From contig CP136064.1 in assembly GCA_032622095.1 (NCBI GenBank), forward strand, positions 36,694,426 to 36,758,425: a stretch of 64,000 nt of DNA, given 5' to 3'. Under the pieces are notes generated by a model. That model saw only the letters and a program-made list of their open reading frames with translations. It ran no database searches and had not been told where the DNA came from. Each line of letters opens with the position of its first letter. Within the stretch, counting starts at the first letter, position 1. Made by a program: the position numbers and the translations under genes. Below are positions 12,361 through 19,460 of this stretch, one piece after another. The stretch comes from Siphonodentalium dalli. Lineage: Eukaryota > Mollusca > Scaphopoda > Gadilida > Siphonodentaliidae.

Positions 12361-13677
12361 CCTTCGGCACAGCCTACAGACCACATCCCTCCATTTACTG
12401 TCAAGCATTAAATTGTTCCCCTACCTAAGTTGAGCGACAGTGTAATTGACACTTTCATTTTTTCTATTTTAACATGTCTATTAATTTTGGCCATACCACG
12501 GAAAAGCACAAATAGAATTGATGTTTATTAGTTGTGTGCCAGTATCCTGTCTAGGGGTGCCATGATTAATCTTGTAATCGATGAACTGTTGATAAAACAG
12601 ATAATCGATTACCATTTCTGTTTTCGATTAATCTGCGTTATTTATTTCGGACGTTGGAAAATGCCAGTTATTGTTGAATACCCTGATTGTACACTTTTAC
12701 AGACTTTTAATCTACAACCGAGGGGGTTAACAGCCTTTGATAATGTATCAGATATTTCGACAACATGAATACTAATATGACCATATAGCTAGCATTATTA
12801 ACGAACCACAGCTAAACCACTGGCATAAGCTATGATATACTAGTACATGTATCTGTCTGTTTTAATCTTATAAAAAAATAACTTCATAGATGTGTATTCC
12901 CATTAAATAGGATTCACTTAGGCCTTATATCGTGGTATGATTATGATTCATTTCAATCCAGACATGCACAAGGGTTCATCGAAAGAGTGGGTCTTATAGC
13001 TAGCAACTCAGAGTATAAATTAGGTCAATCATACATCAGGGCATGTGAGAAATCAGAGTCTAAATGCAAACAGACTATGAGCTCACCACCTTCGACTTAA
13101 AGCTTCAAACCAAAAAAATTAAATGCCGTTCCTTTTGTACAAACTATTATACAATATAACTTCCCAACATCAAACTGAAACTAATCAAAAGTCATGACTG
13201 TTGGTTCTTGTCCTGAGGGGAGTATTTTACTGAAATGCACATATTATCAATCCAATTAAGATGTGTACTATACAAAGAAGCTTGTTGAAGAACCAACGCG
13301 TTCGATTTCCCTGGAAACAAACTGAAAGTGGGAAATTTATAGGAATTCTACCGGCGGTGTCTAGGGCCCTGCGAATCGGGTGTTTTCATTTCGAATCGAA
13401 TCTCGAATCAAATCAGGCAAACGATTCAAAATCGTATCTTGAATCGAATCATTGTTACGGAACCAATAGAGTTCGATCACACCGCTTCTGAGAATGTCCG
13501 AGCACTATTTCACCTTTCACCCTGCCACTGTCGTTGAAATTGATGGCAGGGAAATTTCCAGGGCTGTTTTGATACCTGTTACAGGTATGGGCGCCCAAAC
13601 TTGAGAAGCCTAAATGACCCCAAACTCCTAGTGGACAGTATTGAGTCAACCTGAATTTTCAAGGCAATTCAACAATA
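12361..13677. other. Intergenic with a hAT-like end fragment
   Basis: At about 12550, TAGGGGTGCCATGATTAATC looks like a hAT-type terminus. The sequence behind it (ATCGATTACCATTTC, ATTATTTATTTCGGACG) matches about 35920-36020, and the opposite terminus AATCATGGCACCTCTA lies at 36403-36418. These are fragments of one family. About 13370-13460 is rich in GAATCGAATC. No gene seen. Confidence 0.45.
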
Positions 13678-13683
13678 TGCGCT

Positions 13684-13971
13684 AGTAGTAATGGTGGGCA
13701 CTATGGCCCAGTACCCCCCAGACATGGGCACTATGGCCCAGTACCCCCCCAGACATGGGCACTATGGCCCAGTACCCCCCAGACATGGGCACTATGGCCC
13801 ATGGGCCATAGTGCCCATGTCTGGGGGGTACTGGGCCATAGTGCCCATGTCTGGGGGGTACTGGGCCATAGTGCCCATGTCTGGGGGGTACTGGGCCATA
13901 GTTCCCACCCTGAGGATAGATGTTCCTGTCATTGATGTGACATTTCTGATCGAAAAAATGAAAATGGACTT
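13684..13971. repeat. Polinton left terminal inverted repeat, with internal palindrome
   Basis: 288 bp, matching 31680-31966 in inverse orientation to the point where GAAAATGGACTT ends the match. The outer ~215 bp is a palindrome. About 3.5 copies of a 30-bp unit (start GGGCACTATGGCCCAGTACC) run inward to a centre at about 13801 (GGCCCATGGGCC), and the same units then run in reverse to 13908. Each end could therefore form a long cruciform or hairpin. Frames translated from it are repeat artefacts. Confidence 0.92.
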
Positions 13972-14051
13972 AGAATTATTTTTTTCAAAAGGAAAATCTC
14001 ACTTTGGAAAATATCAATTAGCTATCAAGAGTATCTTTTCGATCATTTGGT

Positions 14052-14067
14052 GGCCCTGAAAAGGGCC
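14052..14067 (-). terminator. Histone-type 3' stem-loop after the OTU-like gene
   Basis: Read on the minus strand this is GGCCCTTTTCAGGGCC, a 6-bp stem with loop TTTC, preceded by AAAAC and followed by ACCAAAT. It starts 19 bases after the stop codon of the minus-strand gene. It fits the consensus of the metazoan replication-dependent histone mRNA 3' end, GGYYCTTYTNAGRRCC. A purine run GAAAAGA lies about 12 bases beyond, where a histone downstream element could be (weak). Confidence 0.8.
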
Positions 14068-14086
14068 GTTTTATTTTTGTTATAGT

Positions 14087-14551
14087 TTAGAATCCGCCAC
14101 ATTGAACTTCTTTGTTCGCCAAAACTTCAATTGATTTGTCTCCTCGCCTCATCCATATTTCGCATTCACAATAATGCTCGTGGCAAACGTGGGGGATCCA
14201 CACTAGATGTATTGTTGACTTGAATCTTGGTGTTGATTTGTAGCCGCCTTTGGTAGCATCAAACATGACGATAGGTCGCTGTATAACAGTCGCCGCTAAT
14301 TCAACCATCAATCTTGATTCGGCCAAAAGTGGTGTGCGCCGTAAATCTTGTGCCGACGCACCAAGTTCGTCACTCTCTGCGTAGTACAGGTCAACTGCCG
14401 CATCTCTCAGAATCATCCATCCATCGGTCGTCCCGTAAATCCCGAGGCTGAGTGCCCTCCAAAATAGCGATATTTCTTCACCGTACACTGCTTTACAGTA
14501 TACCCCACCGCCAATTATCTCGTCAAGATCTGTTATATTTACAGCAGTCAT
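14087..14551 (-). CDS. OTU-like accessory protein, Ser at the nucleophile position
   Basis: 154 residues from the ATG at 14551. I chose this start over an in-frame upstream ATG at 14593 because TTCAAAGATGAC is conserved before the paralogous cassette start at 17175. The arrangement resembles an OTU cysteine protease: an N-terminal segment SLFWRALSLGIYGTTD (S28 onward), like the usual CLFRALS; a middle part with AATVIQRPIVMFD; and a late IHLVWIPHVCHEHYCE with a candidate catalytic His. The nucleophile Cys is replaced by Ser and a Trp is inserted, so it may be inactive or not a true OTU. It is the left gene of a divergent pair and ends in a histone-type stem-loop. Confidence 0.5.
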   Translation of the reverse strand: MTAVNITDLDEIIGGGVYCKAVYGEEISLFWRALSLGIYGTTDGWMILRDAAVDLYYAESDELGASAQDLRRTPLLAESRLMVELAATVIQRPIVMFDATKGGYKSTPRFKSTIHLVWIPHVCHEHYCECEIWMRRGDKSIEVLANKEVQCGGF

Positions 14552-15365
14552 CTTTGAATGTAGAATAAATTGTTCGCTGTCGTGCTTGAACATATATCAC
14601 GATTGCGCGGGCGGTAGAGAAAGCACATAATACTTTGACGTTAAAAATGACAAAGGTTCCCTGACGTTGTGTTTCTTTTCAGTGCATTATCTGTTAGTTT
14701 CACCATTTCGATATGTTATAGATTAAATTCATGATAGTATATACAATTAATTAAGATATTTTAACATATGAATTCATCTTCGTTCATAAACGATGACCAA
14801 GTAAAGTTATCAAATGCAATGATCAAGAAAAATGTTCAGTATGTTTCTTGTGTTCAGTTTTTATGTATAAAATATGTACAATTCCAAAACCAAAAACTAG
14901 AAAAACATTCCATATTTGCCTAACGAGGTAATAAATATATCAATCATGTGTACCAAATAATAGATAATGATCTAACGAAATTAAAAACATTTGTTTGATC
15001 GCTATGCAATAATGATCAAGAAAAATATGCATGTTGATCCGGTTCTGAAAAAACACAACGTCAGGAAATATTTGTCAATTTTAACGCCAAAGTATTATGT
15101 GATTTCATTGACGCCCGTGTAACAATCTTGTGTTCAGTTTTATGTATAAAATATGTACATTTCCAAAAACAAAAACTAGAAAAACAATCCATATTTTCCT
15201 AACGAGATAACAAATATATCAAATCATGTTTACCAAATAATAGATAATGATCTAACGAAATAAAAAACATTTGTTTGATCGCTTTGAAGCCACACAGAAC
15301 CTCTCTTTAAAAAAGAAAATATACTCAAAATCTACGACATCCACAAAGTACAAGCGGCTGTTTTC

Positions 15366-15671
15366 ATGCTTGATTGGTATCATATGCGTTTAATAGAATC
15401 ATTTACCGACATATTTTCCAAACGGAAAACAGGACCAGCCACCCGACAAAAGCACCCACTATTTTTAAAAAAACCAAGAACATCTTGGTCCCAACAACTA
15501 CCATTTCATTCCTTTCCAACCATATGGAACAACTTAGATAACGAATTTACATCATACCAATCCAGACACACATCTAAACGACGTTTACATGCCGATTGCA
15601 TTAAAAAATATGCTGCAACAATTAAATGCAACAATCAAAGATGTCCCGACTGTGTAGTAGCTCCTCAATAA
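15366..15671 (+). pseudogene. LINE ORF2 C-terminal fragment
   Basis: 101 codons giving the last part of a non-LTR retrotransposon polyprotein: FPTIWNNLDNE, then basic KRRLHADCIKKYA, then CNNQRCPDC just before the stop. No reverse transcriptase motif is present because the copy is 5'-truncated. It belongs to the nested LINE and is not a Polinton gene. Confidence 0.65.
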
Positions 15672-15901
15672 GCGACTTCCCCTATACCGCAATCCTCAAC
15701 CTCACTCAGTTCATTCCTACTCGACTTTCAAGGAACAACCCACTGACAAGAAAGAGACAAACCATCGAGTAACCAATAAACAATTTATCTAGACGTATAC
15801 CCTCCATGTATATAATACAACCATTTTGTGATACATAATTATATAGCCGTGCATTGTACAAGAAATCATGACCGCCTATCATAACATCTTTTCATTTTTA
15901 A

Positions 15902-15943
15902 GGGGGTGGCAGTAAGACAGTCTAGCCTGACTATGCCACCCCT
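15902..15943 (+). ncRNA. LINE 3' UTR hairpin
   Basis: GGGGTGGCA pairs with TGCCACCCC around an AGACAGTCTAGCC-containing loop. A related hairpin at 58631-58672 has the same layout with paired base changes. It is probably the structure recognised by the LINE reverse transcriptase (inference). Confidence 0.55.
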
Positions 15944-16201
15944 CGAATATACAACATAATATTTGTCAAATGTATTATGCAATAATATGTGTATATTTAA
16001 ATAAAATATCCTATCCTATCCTATCCTATACAATAATGATCAAGAAAAATATGCATGCTGATCCGTCTCTGAAAAAACACAACTTGAGGAAATATTTGTC
16101 AATTTTAACGCCAACGCGACATGTGATTTCATTGACGCCCGTGTCAAATGTATATAAATATTTTCGAATTTGATCAACGTTACATTGCATTGCTATCAAA
16201 G

Positions 16202-16690
16202 ATGGATCCGTTAACAGAATTTCTTCAGAGTGATATATACAGTAGTCCTGTTGCACAGAATACATATGCGGTACCACAGTCAACAGGCCAAGCTAATACG
16301 ACAATGACTATAGGTGGTGATACACTCATTTTAAAAGCGATTTTAGATGAACTGAGATGTCTTCGCAGGGATATTGACGTGAAAACACAAGTAACGCATC
16401 AAGAAGTGAAAGTGAATCTTCGTTTCGTTGCAGAAGAGATAGATATACCAATCAGGGTTCATGATGTTCAGAGATCGAAAGAACAGAAACAGATCAAAAA
16501 AGAAAAAATATTGGCGGCGAAAGAAACACAACCTAAAAGTATCATGAAGCCTTCTACTGAGACAAAAGTCAGATTTCGTCTTCCTTGTAAAGAATCTAAA
16601 GATACAGAGAAAAGTGATGAATTCGCAAAAGCTATCGGTTCTCATGGGAAAGATATGTCAAGATATAAGAAAAACACAAAACGATGTTAA
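16202..16690 (+). CDS. Accessory protein with SILK-like and RVxF (PP1-docking) motifs
   Basis: 162 residues from the ATG at 16202 (AAAGATGG context), 51 bases after TATATAAA. The N-terminal 40 residues are polar. Residues 40-75 (TLILKAILDELRCLRRDID...) look like an amphipathic or coiled-coil helix, and the rest is Lys/Glu-rich and disordered-looking. SIMK at 113-116 and KVRF at 122-125 recreate the SILK plus RVxF pair that many protein phosphatase 1 partners use. No enzyme domain is recognised. The gene is the right partner of the OTU-like gene and ends in a histone-type stem-loop. A host-phosphatase-targeting role is inference from the motifs. Confidence 0.7.
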   Translation: MDPLTEFLQSDIYSSPVAQNTYAVPQSTGQANTTMTIGGDTLILKAILDELRCLRRDIDVKTQVTHQEVKVNLRFVAEEIDIPIRVHDVQRSKEQKQIKKEKILAAKETQPKSIMKPSTETKVRFRLPCKESKDTEKSDEFAKAIGSHGKDMSRYKKNTKRC

Positions 16691-16712
16691 AGTCAGATGA
16701 TAATTTTAAAAC

Positions 16713-16728
16713 GGCCCTTTTCAGGGCC
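16713..16728 (+). terminator. Histone-type 3' stem-loop after the PP1-motif gene
   Basis: GGCCCTTTTCAGGGCC starts 23 bases after the stop codon, in the context AAAAC before and ACACACA after. The sequence beyond (CATTTCCCAAAAGGTTACTC) is also shared with the copy at 18451, so the whole 3' flank belongs to the cassette. Confidence 0.82.
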
Positions 16729-16936
16729 ACACACATTTCCCAAAAGGTTACTCTTTCATTGCTGAAAAATCAAAACACGATTGTTCAATTCATATTTTAT
16801 TCAACAACAATATTTGCAAGTATATTTTGTTTTAAATTATTCGTGGCGTGATTTTTTCAAAACGAAACATAGGGTACAAGGAACATTATTAGTTCTTAAG
16901 CAATGCTAAAAGTTTTTCTTTTTGAAAAAATTGGTT

Positions 16937-16952
16937 GGTCCTGGAAAGGAAC
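16937..16952 (-). terminator. Degenerate second histone-type stem-loop
   Basis: On the minus strand this is GTTCCTTTCCAGGACC, the same 6-base stem, 4-base loop layout as its intact neighbour at 16966-16981, with one mismatched stem pair. It is probably a decayed tandem duplicate. On the minus strand an AATAAA lies further on, near 16795. Confidence 0.45.
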
Positions 16953-16965
16953 GTTTTTTGTTTTT

Positions 16966-16981
16966 GGCCCTGAAAAGGGCC
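16966..16981 (-). terminator. Histone-type 3' stem-loop after the 57-aa basic gene
   Basis: Minus-strand GGCCCTTTTCAGGGCC begins 20 bases after the stop codon of the 57-residue reading frame. The 5' flank is AAAAC; the 3' flank is AAAAAC, not ACCCA. A longer overlapping frame would read through this hairpin. Confidence 0.72.
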
Positions 16982-17001
16982 GTTTTGTACGCCATCAAAG
17001 T

Positions 17002-17175
17002 TCACGCCACGATTTTCTTTTGAGACTTTTGCTTTTGTTTCACCGCTGTTCTTTTTTGCATAACCAGTTTTGAACTGGCGGTTACTTCTTTTGCGTGTCT
17101 GCCCCACATTATCTGCGGCGTTAGACCTATCGTTCCTCTTAGTATAGACATCAACGGTTCGGGGATTGCGGTCAT
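17002..17175 (-). CDS. Small basic accessory protein (57 aa)
   Basis: The start at 17175 has the same TTCAAAGATGAC context and promoter as the OTU-like gene, and the first three residues (MTA) are also the same. The sequence then differs entirely and ends in a Lys/Gln-rich tail (residues 40-57), with the stop just before the stem-loop. It could be a small nucleic-acid-binding or nuclear protein; I recognise no family. An overlapping frame of 121 codons (17254 to 16889) begins upstream within promoter homology and runs through the hairpin. I prefer the shorter frame, but sequence alone cannot settle it. Confidence 0.45.
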   Translation of the reverse strand: MTAIPEPLMSILRGTIGLTPQIMWGRHAKEVTASSKLVMQKRTAVKQKQKSQKKIVA

Positions 17176-18065
17176 CTTTGAATGCAGAATAAAAATTGTT
17201 CACGGCCGTGTTTAAACATATATCACGATTGCGCGGGCGGTAGAGAAAGCACATAATACTTTGACGTTAAAAATGACAAAGGTTCCCTGACGTTGTGTTT
17301 CTTTTCAGTGCATTATCTGTTAGTTTCACCATTTCGATATGTTATAGATTAAATTCATGATAGTATATACAATTAATTAAGATATTTTAACATATGAATT
17401 CATCTTCGTTCATAAACGATGACCAAGTAAAGTTATCAATTGTAATGATGAAGAAAAATGTTCAGTATGTTTCTTGTGTTCAGTTTTATGTATAAAATAT
17501 GTACATTTCCAAAAACTAGAAAAACAATCCATATTTTCCTAACGAGATAACAAATATATCAATCATGTGTACCAAATAATAGATAATGATCTAACGAAAT
17601 AAAAAACATTTGTTTGATCGCTATGCAATAATGATCAAGAAAAATATGCATGTTGATCCGGTTCTGAAAAAAACACAACGTCAGGAAATATTTGTCAATT
17701 TTAACGCCATAGTATTATGTGATTTCATTGACGCCCGTGTAACAATCTTGTGTTAAGTTTTATGTATAAAATATGTACAATTCCAAAAACAAAAACTAGA
17801 AAAACATTCCATATTTGCCTAACGAGGTAATAAATATATCAATCATGTGTACCAAATAATAGATAATGATCTAACGAAATTAAAAACATTTGTTTGATCG
17901 CTATGCAATAATGATCAAGAAAAATATGCATGTTGATCCAGTTCTGAAAAAACACAACGTCAGGAAATATTTGTCAATTTTAACGCCAACGCGACATGTG
18001 ATTTCATTGACGCCCGTGTCAAATGTATAAAAATATTTTCACTTTTTCAGTGAACTTCATTCATT
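17176..18065. promoter_or_regulatory. Duplicated divergent promoter region, copy 2
   Basis: Near-identical to 14552-16201 without the LINE. It has a ~297-bp block (17176-17472), then two tandem ~275-bp units (17473-17746 and 17747 to about 18022). TATAAAAATA at 18026-18035 lies 40 bases before the ATG on the right, implying a very short 5' UTR. It serves a different pair of genes from copy 1, so the promoter rather than the coding sequence was duplicated. Confidence 0.72.
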
Positions 18066-18431
18066 ATGCCGTCTTTAAAGAAATTTATCAAGAAGTTATG
18101 GAGGAAGAGAGATTCGTCAGAGGAGACGAAAATAAGAACATATAGGAAATGGCAGGATTCTCCTGAACAAAAGGTGGTACAGAAACAGATGCTAAGAGAT
18201 TTTCTGGCTCGGCGACGACCATCGCCTGAAGTATGCGATCAAGAATCAAGCAATCAAGAATCAAGCAATCTTGATCTCGTGGAGATCTTGTCACAGATCA
18301 AGAATAAAGATCTGTGCAATGCAGCAATTGACAGCTTCGCTCAGGCTGCTGCGGCGCACAGATCAAATCCTACTTGGTCTGTGACAATTAATCCCAACGG
18401 GATATATCCTGAATTGGCAGAATGTTTATGA
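18066..18431 (+). CDS. Basic accessory protein, 121 aa, unknown family
   Basis: The start ATG at 18066 follows a TATA-like box by 40 bases. The N-terminus is strongly basic and amphipathic (MPSLKKFIKKLWRKR). The middle holds DFLARRRPSPE and a short QESSNQESSN duplication, and the C-terminal third is helical and Ala-rich (CNAAIDSFAQAAAAH) with a neutral tail. It could be a nuclear or membrane-active peptide; no family is recognised. It is the right partner of the 57-aa gene and ends in a perfect histone-type stem-loop. Confidence 0.7.
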   Translation: MPSLKKFIKKLWRKRDSSEETKIRTYRKWQDSPEQKVVQKQMLRDFLARRRPSPEVCDQESSNQESSNLDLVEILSQIKNKDLCNAAIDSFAQAAAAHRSNPTWSVTINPNGIYPELAECL

Positions 18432-18450
18432 ATTCTGGAAAAGAAAAAAC

Positions 18451-18466
18451 GGCCCTTTTCAGGGCC
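18451..18466 (+). terminator. Histone-type 3' stem-loop, canonical flank
   Basis: GGCCCTTTTCAGGGCC is preceded by AAAAAAC and followed directly by ACCCACA, matching the classical histone mRNA 3' end including the ACCCA cleavage flank. It starts 20 bases after the stop codon. Confidence 0.88.
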
Positions 18467-18556
18467 ACCCACATTTCCCCAAAAGGTTACTCTTTCATAG
18501 CTGAAAAAAACAAAACACGATTGTTCAATTCATAATTTATTCACACAACATAATTT

Positions 18557-19159
18557 TCAAATGTTTGTATCGATTCGTTCATCTGTTTTTGGAATGTAGA
18601 ATGGTCTCAGCTTCTTTTTCTTGGAAGTTTTCTTGGAATTTTCAAAATCTGGATGTTTATCTTCAGATTTGTTCTGTGAATCATTCGTAGGATCAACAGG
18701 TCGGGTTTGTTTGAAAACATCTGATGTTGTAGACATCTCTTCAGTTTTGATATCTGCATTTTGTTCTTGTATTGTTACTGCTTGTAGACATTTTTGTATA
18801 GTTTTCACATTTTTTTTGTCGCCGAAATCTGTTTTACAATGGAAGGACCAATGGGATTCTTGTCCGCATTTGTAACAGTAACCATATGGCGGTTTCCAAT
18901 TTTTATCAGCTTTGTTTTTCTCTTGTTTCTCTTGCCATTGCATTTTGTTACAAAGTTTAAACAAATTGGCAGAGATCTGTCTCAATTCGACAAGATTATC
19001 TTGAATTTTTCTAGTCTGTGGCTGTGTAGATTTTTTTGAATCTTCTTTATGTAGCTCAATATAGCTCTCTTCAATAACTGCATGCCTTGGTCTTTTTCTA
19101 ACAATATCTTCTTCGCTGGCGGCGTCGTCTGAAACAGGTCTTTTAATTCTCTTAAACAT
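18557..19159 (-). CDS. Zinc-knuckle protein sharing its leader with polymerase B
   Basis: 200 residues from the ATG at 19159. Residues 1-32 are almost identical to the start of the divergent polymerase, including the basic patch RKRPR, probably a nuclear localisation signal. A CCHC zinc knuckle follows (C95, C98, H103, C108; CYKCGQESHWSFHC), then a Lys/Ser-rich tail. A single-stranded nucleic-acid-binding role is the family expectation. A poly(A) signal (AATAAA, minus strand, near 18540) follows the stop, so unlike the four cassette genes it appears to be polyadenylated. The promoter is the TATA box at 19240-19247 in the inverted repeat. Confidence 0.72.
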   Translation of the reverse strand: MFKRIKRPVSDDAASEEDIVRKRPRHAVIEESYIELHKEDSKKSTQPQTRKIQDNLVELRQISANLFKLCNKMQWQEKQEKNKADKNWKPPYGYCYKCGQESHWSFHCKTDFGDKKNVKTIQKCLQAVTIQEQNADIKTEEMSTTSDVFKQTRPVDPTNDSQNKSEDKHPDFENSKKTSKKKKLRPFYIPKTDERIDTNI

Positions 19160-19460
19160 TTTTGTCTTGAGTTTTGTCAGCAAAAAATATTGCGACTGGC
19201 TTCTTCGGAGTTGAAGTGTAAAGTGTAGAATTACATCTGCTTTTATAGCATTTTCATCGCGAATGCTATAAAAGCTATAAAAGCAGGTGTAATTCTACAC
19301 TTTACACTTCAACTCCGAAGAAGCCAGTCGCAATATTTTTTGCTGACAAAACTCAAGACAAAAATGTTTAAGAGAATTAAAAGACCTGTTTCAGACGACG
19401 CCGCCAGCGAAGAAGATATTGTTAGAAAAAGACCAAGGCCTGCAGTTATTGAAGAGAGCG
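19063..19460. repeat. Inverted repeat: bidirectional TATA promoter plus coding leaders
   Basis: The arms are symmetrical about 19261.5, with no length difference from the start codons (19159 and 19364) out to codon 32 of each gene. TATAAAAG is at 19267-19274 and 19276-19283 on the plus strand, with its counterpart at 19240-19247 on the minus strand; each promoter-proximal box is about 80 bases from its ATG. The duplication therefore copied promoter, 5' UTR and N-terminal coding sequence together. Confidence 0.88.

Larger units (their letters stand above)
15284..16030 (+). mobile_element. 5'-truncated non-LTR retrotransposon nested in the Polinton
   Basis: The Polinton repeat breaks after GATCGCT and resumes with CAATAATGATCAAG at 16031, as in the uninterrupted copies. 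The 747-bp insert encodes a LINE C-terminal tail (15366-15671, 101 aa, with FPTIWNNLDNE and CNNQRCPDC). It then has a 3' UTR hairpin (15902-15943) and ends in AATAAAATATCC followed by TATCC repeats. It is a dead-on-arrival 3' fragment, inserted after the Polinton's promoter region had been duplicated. Confidence 0.82.
14552..16201. promoter_or_regulatory. Duplicated divergent promoter region, copy 1 (LINE-interrupted)
   Basis: This region between two divergent small genes matches 17176-18065 almost base for base, apart from the LINE inserted at 15284-16030. It holds a ~296-bp block (14552-14847) and two ~278-bp tandem units (14848-15126, and 15127 to about 16145 across the LINE). On the right, TATATAAA at 16151-16158 is 51 bases before the ATG. 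A ~50-bp element with CACATAATACTTTG and CCTGACGTTGTGTTT occurs inverted near both genes, so both directions share a control element. CCGCCCGCGC about 50 bp before the left ATG is E2F-like (weak inference). Confidence 0.7.

Noticed and set aside
13691-14059. Open frame across the left Polinton terminus, and similar frames at 31643-32182
   Set aside because: They translate the 30-bp repeats of the terminal palindrome in both directions; no start context or 3' signal.
16148-16201. Upstream extension of the PP1-motif gene
   Set aside because: The upstream start would overlap the TATATAAA box and promoter repeat; the ATG at 16202 has better context and spacing.
16889-17001. C-terminal part of the 121-codon minus-strand frame
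   Set aside because: It runs through the intact and the decayed histone-type hairpins; the 57-codon frame fits the cassette layout better.
18557-18900. Antisense hairpin read-through for the zinc-knuckle gene
   Set aside because: Beyond its stop the next stem-loop (18451) is in the wrong orientation, and an AATAAA precedes it; so I do not assign a histone-type end to this gene.
19340-19363. Upstream start for polymerase B and, mirrored, for the zinc-knuckle gene
   Set aside because: The codon there is TTG; the first ATG in each is 24 bases further in.
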